Source: RUG563 sp964423675
GTDB taxonomy: Bacteria > Bacillota > Clostridia > Christensenellales > Aristaeellaceae
Length of the DNA stretch: 57,264 nucleotides
Assembly (NCBI GenBank): GCA_964423675.1
Contig: CAYRFP010000008.1
Coordinates: 1 to 57,264 of the forward strand
Reading direction: 5' to 3'
Shown: positions 51,692-57,264 of the stretch, in pieces
Layout: each line of letters starts with the position of its first letter
Position numbering within the stretch: position 1 is the first letter of the stretch
Notes under the pieces: model-generated
Database searches by the model: none
What the model was told of the DNA's origin: nothing
Seen by the model: the letters and a program-made list of their open reading frames with translations, nothing else
Translations under genes and position numbers: made by a program

Positions 51692-52687
51692 TTACAGTTT
51701 CATCAGCTGCTCAGCATTGATATGTGCAATTTTTTCCTTATCCGTTGCACTGATGCTCATATTTTCAATAAACTCCTTTGCGCCCTGATTGGGGATAAAC
51801 GGGAAATCAACCGAATGGATGATACGATCCGTTCCCAGCACTTCTGCGCAGAACTTGAGCTGCGGATTATCAAAAATGCCGCTTGGCGTAACATAGACAT
51901 GCTGCCGGTAGGTCTCGGTGATGCTGCGCTCAAGATGCGTCGCCTTCTGCGGCAGCGCCTGATCCAGACGAGACAGGAAGAACGGCACCATCTCGCCCCA
52001 GTGACCGGAAATCACCTGCAGTTGGGGGAAACGGTCGAACACACCTGCAAGAATCATACGCAGCACCTGAATACCCGCCTCGTGATGCCAGCCCCAGCCA
52101 AACAGCGACAGCCGCGCGCTGATGCGGTCATCCAGCCCGGCGTAATATGCCTGTTGCACCGCATCCATCGGCGGACCGGGATGAATATACACGGGGACTT
52201 CCAACGTATTCGCCGCTTCAAGAATGGGCGTAAAGGACGGATCGTCCAAAAAGCCTCCATCCAGAGAAGCTTTGCCGCTCAGGATCGCGCCTTTGAAGCC
52301 GGGCATTTTCATTGCGCGCTCCAGCTCCTTTGCCGCTGCATTCGGATTCGTCCAAGGCAGCATGCACAGACCGGCGAAACGATCCGGACGTTTCGCAATG
52401 GCAGCCGCCAGCTCATCGTTGGCATCCCTTACGGCAGAAACGGCAATATCCGCGGGCAGTTCCTGCGGCTGGCTGGCACAGGAAAGCACCTGCATATCGA
52501 TCCCCGCCGCATCCATATCCGCTATTCTCTTTTCGCCAATATCCATCATCAGCGCGGGATCGGGGCTGTACGGAAGCCCTTTTTCATGTGCCAAAGCCAT
52601 GTAGGGCGCGCTTTCGCGGCCATACTGCCTGATTGCCTTGCTCAATGCCACGCTTGGCACATGCTCTTCTGTCGTTATAATCCGCAT
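51692..52687 (-). CDS. Amidohydrolase_2 family enzyme (ACMSD / resorcylate decarboxylase-like)
   Basis: Protein of 331 residues. ATG 52687 follows AGAGAGG and overlaps the upstream stop by 13 bases. The TIM-barrel family is recognised by ITTEEH near the start (metal-site EEH as in gamma-resorcylate and dihydroxybenzoate decarboxylases), VPVYIHPGPP, VFDRFPQLQVISGHWGEMVPFFLSRLD and the closing IIHSVDFPFIPNQGA (metal Asp). Members of this group are mostly non-oxidative decarboxylases of aromatic or enoic acids, some hydrolases. The substrate is not deducible. It is the last gene of an opp-type operon. Confidence 0.85.
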   Translation of the reverse strand: MRIITTEEHVPSVALSKAIRQYGRESAPYMALAHEKGLPYSPDPALMMDIGEKRIADMDAAGIDMQVLSCASQPQELPADIAVSAVRDANDELAAAIAKRPDRFAGLCMLPWTNPNAAAKELERAMKMPGFKGAILSGKASLDGGFLDDPSFTPILEAANTLEVPVYIHPGPPMDAVQQAYYAGLDDRISARLSLFGWGWHHEAGIQVLRMILAGVFDRFPQLQVISGHWGEMVPFFLSRLDQALPQKATHLERSITETYRQHVYVTPSGIFDNPQLKFCAEVLGTDRIIHSVDFPFIPNQGAKEFIENMSISATDKEKIAHINAEQLMKL

Positions 52688-53694
52688 ATCGTATTCCTCT
52701 CTTCCATGAGCGATCGTCCGCCAACCCATACCTGCACAATCTTCATGCTGTCGGTAATGTTCTGATCCGGGCGGCCTTCCACAAGTATCATGTCGGCACG
52801 GTTGCCGGGTTTGATCGCGCCCATCGTCGTCAGATCAAATGCCGCAGCATTTTTTCCGGTCGCTCCCTGGAGCGCTTCCAGAGGCGTCAGCCCAGCCTTG
52901 ACGAGCAGCTCCATCTCCCTGTGCATGGAACTTCCGTAGATCATGCCGGGCGCAAAGTTACCCGGATTAGCATCCGTGGCCACAAGGATCTCCACGCCCT
53001 TCTCGCACAGCAGACGGACGGCAACTTCCGCATTTGCATAATCGGACGGCTGATAGCCGTTCCGCCCAGAATGCGCGAAGGTTTCCATCATACCGAGTGT
53101 CGGCGCGACGGCGATATGTTTTTCTGCGATGGCACAGGCTAAATTCTCCGGAAAAGCCTCCTTTATCGACACATGCAACAGAATATCCACACCACTGTTC
53201 ACCGCCAGCTGCACGGTGGATACCATTGTTGCATGGGCAGCGACTTTCAGCCCTCTTTCATGGGCAGCATACACAATGGACGTGAGCATATCCTGCGGCA
53301 GCATATCCGGAGTAAACAGCAGCACCTTGATATACTTGGCTCCTCGCGCAACAGCAGCATCCACATATGCCTTTCCGCTGGTAATATTGTCCATCGCCAT
53401 GCCAGCAGAGCTATGAATCGTCAGCTGATCCGAGGCGGCGATCAGTTCTGCACTGGCGCTTACATCGCAGGTCGCCGTAATGCCATACCGCAGCATGTCG
53501 TCAATCTGTTCCTTCGTGCCCATATGCGTATGTGAATCGATCAAGCCGGGCATCAGGAAATAGCGGCTATCTGTTTCGCCGCTGTCCAGCACGGTTTCTT
53601 TGGAAATCACGCCATTTTCGACCACGACAGTCGTATTTTCCCAGACTTTTTCGCCATCAAACACGGGACAATTCAGAGTGATTCGGTTATTCAA
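52675..53694 (-). CDS. Amidohydrolase family protein (imidazolonepropionase-like metal hydrolase)
   Basis: Protein of 339 residues from TTG 53694, 7 bases after AAGGAGGG; no ATG fits. Metal-hydrolase marks: MPGLIDSHTHMG (HxH), a bridging Lys candidate in KYIKVLLF, metal His candidates in VAAHATM and ILLHVS, catalytic Asp in LVATDANPG, and the small beta-domain closure GAIKPGNRADMILVEG. This is the Amidohydro_1 class that includes imidazolonepropionase, prolidases and hydantoinase-like enzymes. Two different amidohydrolases beside a peptide-type importer suggest sequential degradation of an imported amide or cyclic compound. Confidence 0.87.
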   Translation of the reverse strand: MNNRITLNCPVFDGEKVWENTTVVVENGVISKETVLDSGETDSRYFLMPGLIDSHTHMGTKEQIDDMLRYGITATCDVSASAELIAASDQLTIHSSAGMAMDNITSGKAYVDAAVARGAKYIKVLLFTPDMLPQDMLTSIVYAAHERGLKVAAHATMVSTVQLAVNSGVDILLHVSIKEAFPENLACAIAEKHIAVAPTLGMMETFAHSGRNGYQPSDYANAEVAVRLLCEKGVEILVATDANPGNFAPGMIYGSSMHREMELLVKAGLTPLEALQGATGKNAAAFDLTTMGAIKPGNRADMILVEGRPDQNITDSMKIVQVWVGGRSLMEERNTICGL

Positions 53695-53830
53695 GGGTTT
53701 GCCCTCCTTTTATATGGCCACAGTATTCCCTGCCTGCGAACTTCGTACAGCGCCGCAATATGTTTCATAGCTCGCACACTTGGTCATACAAGCATCGGCC
53801 AACACGCCGTCCTTCACGACGATGCGCAGA

Positions 53831-54256
53831 TCATTTTGTAAAGACAGTGTAAAAGCAAAGCAGAAACACCGCTGCGACCAGCAACAGGATGCCTCCTGCC
53901 ACAAACAGGAAACCGTATCCCTTTGCGCGGTTTGCCCGCCGCCGTTTAAGATACTCCTTATAATTCTCTATTCGTATGCCGCCGGCAGGAATCAAGAAGC
54001 GCAGCGCATTCGCAGCCAGATAACCTACGCCATCCAGCACACCCTGATTGCTCAGCAAGAGCAGAAAAGCAAACGCCAGCAGCAGCAAGCCGGGAATGGT
54101 AAACGCATCGCACAGTATCCGGTACAACTCCGCCTTCGGCAGGGCAGTCAGGGGCTGACCCTCCATACGCAGCGCCGTAAAGGCATACGCCAACAGCAAA
54201 CCCGCCATCAGCGCTGCTGTTGTTTTTTTCGCCTCCTTCCGCATACTTTTCTTCAC
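53831..54256 (-). CDS. DUF3899 membrane protein
   Basis: Protein of 141 residues; ATG 54256 overlaps the oppF stop. Three membrane segments (13-28, 51-75, 117-138) and the basic cytosolic loop YKEYLKRRRANRAKGYGFLF match DUF3899. Proteins of this family frequently sit beside oligopeptide ABC genes in Clostridia; no function is known. A gap of 136 bases to the next gene holds an open minus-strand stretch (LRIVVKDGVLADACMTKC) that may be a remnant of another gene. Confidence 0.8.
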   Translation of the reverse strand: MKKSMRKEAKKTTAALMAGLLLAYAFTALRMEGQPLTALPKAELYRILCDAFTIPGLLLLAFAFLLLLSNQGVLDGVGYLAANALRFLIPAGGIRIENYKEYLKRRRANRAKGYGFLFVAGGILLLVAAVFLLCFYTVFTK

Positions 54257-55473
54257 AGGTGGAGTTCCTCCTTATATCGCAATTCCTCTACATCGTTGCA
54301 ATGCACAAAATGCCCGGGCGCGATCTCCCGCAAAGAGGGCTTGCTTTGCTCATAATCATGCTCATTAAGCGAATTATAGGTCAGGCGTCTGCGCTTCTTT
54401 TCTGCACGCGGATCGGGCAGCGGGATTGCCGAAAGCAGCGACTTGGTATATGGATGCAAGGGATGTGCAAACAACTCATCCGAAGAAGCCAGTTCAACCA
54501 TCTTACCAAAGTACATCACGCCGATTCGATCGGAAAAATACTTCACAACGGACAGATCGTGAGCGATAAAGAGGATCGTCAGATCCAGCGTTTTGCGCAG
54601 ATCGTTCAGAAGATTGATGACCTGCGCCTGAATGGACACATCCAGCGCAGAAACCGGTTCATCCGCAATCAACAGCTCCGGACGCATGATAACCGCGCGC
54701 GCGATGCCAATGCGCTGGCGCTGACCGCCCGAAAACTCATGCGGATAGCGCCCAGCATACTCCCGCGGCAAACCGACCAATTCCAGAATTTCATAGGTTT
54801 TTTCATCAATATATGCTTTGTCCTTTACGCCCTGGATAATCAGTCCCTCGGAAATGATTTCCTTAACTGTCATGCGCGGGTTAAGGGAAGCTATGGGATC
54901 TTGAAAAATCATTTGAATCTGCGTGATAAGCTTACTCCTTTGAGCAATTCGTCGCTGATCCCGATGTTCCTTTTTCAGCTTCGCCAGCTTTTGCGCATCT
55001 CCCTGGGCTGCTTTCAGCAGCGGCGCGTATTTTTCATCCGTCTGCTGCACAAGCGCTCTGGCATATTCGCTATCGGAATGAAAATGATCGAACCGTGCTT
55101 TTTCCATCTCTGTTTTCAGTTCTATCTGGCGCGCGCGGCACTGGGCGATCTCCTGCTCAGCAGCAGGCGTCCCCTGTTTTTTGAGTTCGCGGATCCGTCT
55201 ACCGTATTCTCTGCTCTCTGTTTTGTAGCCTTCCGTGCCCGCGCAGATGCGGCGACCTTTGAAATAGATGTTGCCGGACGTGATATCATAGATCCGAATA
55301 ATCGAGCGACCGGTGGTGGTTTTTCCGCAGCCTGATTCACCCACCAAGCCAAATACCTCGCCCTTGCGAATCTCAAAGCTCACATCATCAACCGCTTTCA
55401 CCGCACCGAAATACTGGCAAAGATGCTCCACTTTCAGCAGGCATTCCCTCTCTTTGAGATCAGCCATTCTCAT
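54253..55473 (-). CDS. oppF: Oligopeptide ABC transporter ATP-binding protein OppF with coiled-coil insertion
   Basis: Protein of 406 residues, ATG 55473 overlapping the oppD frame by 14 bases. Walker A GESGCGKTT (45-53), Q-loop QMIFQDPIASLNP (187-199), signature FSGGQRQR and Walker B LLIADEPVSALD are intact, and the C-terminal oligopeptide-ABC extension (VHCNDVEELRY) is present. About 105 residues (76-183) are inserted between Walker A and the Q-loop; they are charged and helical, rich in Lys, Glu and Arg. Typical OppF proteins are near 320 residues. The insertion should protrude from the catalytic core and may contact the partner ATPase, which also has an insertion. Confidence 0.88.
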   Translation of the reverse strand: MRMADLKERECLLKVEHLCQYFGAVKAVDDVSFEIRKGEVFGLVGESGCGKTTTGRSIIRIYDITSGNIYFKGRRICAGTEGYKTESREYGRRIRELKKQGTPAAEQEIAQCRARQIELKTEMEKARFDHFHSDSEYARALVQQTDEKYAPLLKAAQGDAQKLAKLKKEHRDQRRIAQRSKLITQIQMIFQDPIASLNPRMTVKEIISEGLIIQGVKDKAYIDEKTYEILELVGLPREYAGRYPHEFSGGQRQRIGIARAVIMRPELLIADEPVSALDVSIQAQVINLLNDLRKTLDLTILFIAHDLSVVKYFSDRIGVMYFGKMVELASSDELFAHPLHPYTKSLLSAIPLPDPRAEKKRRRLTYNSLNEHDYEQSKPSLREIAPGHFVHCNDVEELRYKEELHL

Positions 55474-56350
55474 CGCCCCCTGCCTTCTGCATTCTCTGGA
55501 TGCGTTCCTTGATTACCTGTGGGAGTTCGACCTTGGGCGCGCCGGGATGCAGCAGCCATGTGGCCGCCTTGTGCGTCGGGGATACATCAAACATCGGCGG
55601 CTGCGCTTCAAAGTCGATCTGCATGGCATATTTATTTCGGGCAGCAAACGCATCGCCAACAGGCGGATAAATCATATTGGGCGGCGTTCCGGGAATCGCA
55701 TCCAGCTTTTCTTGGGTCTCCAGATCCGGCATGGAACCCAGCAGCGCCCATGTATAGGGATGGCGGGGATCATAGAAGATATCCTCATCGGTACCGTATT
55801 CCACGATCTTGCCAGCATACATGACAGCGATATCATCCGCCATGTTTGCCACCACGCCCAAGTCATGGGTGATAAAGATCACGGAAAGGTTCCGCTCCAC
55901 CTTCAGCTGGTTTATCAGTTCTAGAATCTGCGCCTGAATCGTTACATCCAACGCTGTGGTCGGCTCATCGCAGATCAGAATATCCGGATCCGCCGAAAGA
56001 GCGATAGCGATGACGATTCGCTGGCGCATACCGCCGGAAAACTGGAAAGGATACTGGTTATAGCGCAGCTGCGGATCGCTGATACCGACTTCCTCCATCA
56101 GCTTAAGCGCCTTTTCCTTCGCCATCGCAGGCGTGATGCGATAGACCGCGCGAGAAGCCTTTTCCTTGAAATTGTCGATCAGTTCGATGCTGCGCGCCTG
56201 ATGATCGACCTGATCGGCGCTGGCGATGAACGATTCGTAGTGCGCTTTCATATCCACAATAATTTCTACGAGATTCTGCCAAAGCTCCTCCAGATCAAAA
56301 ACCTCTTTGGGCACCACTTTCCAACTCACCGTCTTGCCGCGGGCGATCAT
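55460..56350 (-). CDS. oppD: OppD-like ATP-binding protein, C-terminal part (frame-interrupted)
   Basis: The first ATG gives 296 residues, but the frame is open to about 56412 and internal initiation has no ribosome site. Visible: helical segment, then the OppD run QYPFQFSGGMRQR (signature), ILICDEPTTALDVTIQAQIL (Walker B), IFITHDLGVVANMADDIAVMYAGKIVEYG and the oligo_HPY-type C-terminus (HPYTWALLGSMPD, GTPPNMIYPPVGDAF). Walker A and Q-loop are absent from this window; they should lie upstream of 57264. The frame joins 56400-57161 through an A9 tract. Together they would make a long OppD with a coiled-coil insertion. Confidence 0.8.
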   Translation of the reverse strand: MIARGKTVSWKVVPKEVFDLEELWQNLVEIIVDMKAHYESFIASADQVDHQARSIELIDNFKEKASRAVYRITPAMAKEKALKLMEEVGISDPQLRYNQYPFQFSGGMRQRIVIAIALSADPDILICDEPTTALDVTIQAQILELINQLKVERNLSVIFITHDLGVVANMADDIAVMYAGKIVEYGTDEDIFYDPRHPYTWALLGSMPDLETQEKLDAIPGTPPNMIYPPVGDAFAARNKYAMQIDFEAQPPMFDVSPTHKAATWLLHPGAPKVELPQVIKERIQRMQKAGGDENG

Positions 56351-56399
56351 CGCCTCACGCTTTTTGTTCTGGCGCGCATAACGGGCTTCTTCTTTGGGG

Positions 56400-57161
56400 T
56401 TATTCTTTTTTTTTATAGTAGAAGTACTTTTCTATGGCATCCATCAGGCTGGTGCGGAAGGTATACGCCAGACTATCCTTGTTGATCTCCAGCTTATCGA
56501 TGCTCGCTTCCACTTGATCTGCCAGTTTTTTTGCATAGGCAAGGGCGGGCTTCTTCGCAAAATTCTTCTTAAAATACGCAGCGGCCTGATCCAGCACGGC
56601 AATCAGCGCCTTTTTCCTTTCCAGCGATTCGTTAAAGGAACGCTCCAGCCCCTGCTTTTCTATCGCAATGAACTCCATCATGAACTGTTCATTGAGATAG
56701 GTGAGCGCCATTTCATTCAGTTCTGCTACAGGCATCTGGGTAATCTTCTCATGCGGATTTCTCAGCGTATAATAGCCAATACGGAAGAAATTCGGGCGCT
56801 CCTGCTCGATGATTTCCGTCAGCAGCCGCTGCGCCTTTGTTAAAGCAAGCGTCGAATCCGCATCCTTTTCATGGCGCAGGGATTCCCGCAGGGCGTGCAT
56901 CTGCTCTCCGCAATGCGCAGTAAGGAAGGGATCATCGATCCGCTTCAAGATTTTGGAAAAGCTCTTCATGGACGCCTTCACGTCCACCTTTTGCTTTTTG
57001 CTCAAGCGGAACAGCATACTGCTGATGGATTCACGCAGTGCAATTGCCGTTGAAAGCGCATTGTTATAGCTGTTTTCAAGCCGATTGGCTTCAATGCAAA
57101 ATGTATCGAACGTGTGGCAAAGCGCTTTGGCATGATTCGAATCGCCGATCGCTGCCCCCAT
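56400..57161 (-). CDS. Coiled-coil part of a frame-interrupted OppD-like ATPase
   Basis: Frame of 253 residues from ATG 57161, open back to 57209 where an in-frame TAA (57212-57210) stands. The sequence is almost entirely helical, charged and Leu/Ala-rich (HALRESLRHEKDADS, ERSFNESLERKKALIAVLDQA, DQVEASIDKLEINKD). No catalytic motif and no ribosome site are seen, so it is probably not an independent gene. It ends YYKKKE-stop at an A9 tract; removing one A fuses it to the OppD frame (YYKKKNNPKEEAR). I read it as the insertion between the Q-loop and signature of OppD. A second frame break may exist near 57190-57212. Confidence 0.6.
   Translation of the reverse strand: MGAAIGDSNHAKALCHTFDTFCIEANRLENSYNNALSTAIALRESISSMLFRLSKKQKVDVKASMKSFSKILKRIDDPFLTAHCGEQMHALRESLRHEKDADSTLALTKAQRLLTEIIEQERPNFFRIGYYTLRNPHEKITQMPVAELNEMALTYLNEQFMMEFIAIEKQGLERSFNESLERKKALIAVLDQAAAYFKKNFAKKPALAYAKKLADQVEASIDKLEINKDSLAYTFRTSLMDAIEKYFYYKKKE
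56406..56414 (-). other. A9 tract at the oppD frame junction
   Basis: Nine T on the plus strand (A9 in the coding sense) lie exactly where the two OppD frames meet. Loss of one A would restore a continuous frame. Candidates are sequencing or assembly error, a true frameshift, or transcriptional slippage at a homopolymer. Confidence 0.8.
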
Positions 57162-57264
57162 TTGCCGCTGAAGTTGGGCAAGCAGAGCATTAAATTCCGC
57201 CCGCGCCGCTTAGCCGGGTGGTCGTAAAACAGTAAAATCAAAAATGGTGAAAACCTTGAGTTTT

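Noticed and set aside
53695..53830. Separate small gene between DUF3899 and the first amidohydrolase
   Set aside because: The open stretch (KDGVLADACMTKC) has no start with a ribosome site and no known family; at most a remnant.
54220..55335. Plus-strand frame of 371 codons over oppF
   Set aside because: Opposite to oppF, which has all ABC motifs; the frame has no recognisable domain.

Overview
The window is a 57 kb stretch of chromosome from a spore-forming member of the Clostridia (Bacillota). This rests on three sporulation genes (yqfC, yqfD, spoIIR), Bacillus/Clostridium-type gene order around rbgA-rnhB-yraN...dprA-topA-trmFO-hslVU and around yqfC-yqfD-phoH-pgpH-ybeY-cdd-era, AGGAGG ribosome sites, and TTGACA-17-TATAAT promoters. 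G+C looks slightly above 50 percent by eye, higher than classical clostridia and compatible with a gut lineage. The genus cannot be told from the sequence.

Layout. 1-7.1 kb: the end of a sugar-ABC ATPase, a secreted caspase-like protein, a DUF362 ferredoxin-type protein, a heterodimeric ABC exporter pair under a strong promoter, and a leftward structured RNA (candidate 6S RNA) with its own perfect promoter and terminator. 7.1-11.8 kb: a membrane metallophosphoesterase and a divergent cell-wall amidase, then a leftward nucleotidyltransferase fused to a catalytically degenerate phosphomannomutase domain. 12-26 kb: a long rightward housekeeping run for ribosome assembly, RNase HII, YraN, a giant tandem GT-C glycosyltransferase, YifB/ComM, DprA, TopA, TrmFO and HslVU. 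26-27.6 kb: cmk and plsC. 27.6-34.7 kb: the leftward yqf-era operon, in which ybeY and cytidine deaminase are fused. 34.8-38.4 kb: a Crh-like HPr protein, GluRS and GlnRS. 38.5-44.4 kb: a MoxR-DUF58-DUF4129 cluster and a traB-galT pair. 44.9-50.8 kb: spoIIR, a small membrane protein, and a four-gene GldA/F/G-like ABC export cassette ending in a DUF4340 protein. 50.9-51.2 kb: two serine tRNAs.

From 51.2 kb rightwards the character changes. There is a gene-poor scar, then a leftward accessory operon: an oligopeptide-type importer (OppD and OppF ATPases with unusual coiled-coil insertions), a DUF3899 membrane protein and two unrelated amidohydrolase-superfamily enzymes. This suggests import of a small amide-, peptide- or acid-containing compound followed by intracellular hydrolysis or decarboxylation. 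The OppD-like gene is split by a frame change at an A9 tract; this may be an assembly error, a pseudogene or a slippage site.

No CRISPR array, transposase, integrase or prophage gene was seen. The most unusual items are the OppD/OppF insertions with the A9 frame break, the 6S-like RNA, the fused double GT-C enzyme with two carbohydrate-binding-like domains, the pseudo-phosphomannomutase fusion, the YbeY-cytidine deaminase fusion, the secreted caspase with an EF-hand-like loop and a FlgD-type Ig domain, and an RbgA GTPase whose G4 motif has lost its asparagine.
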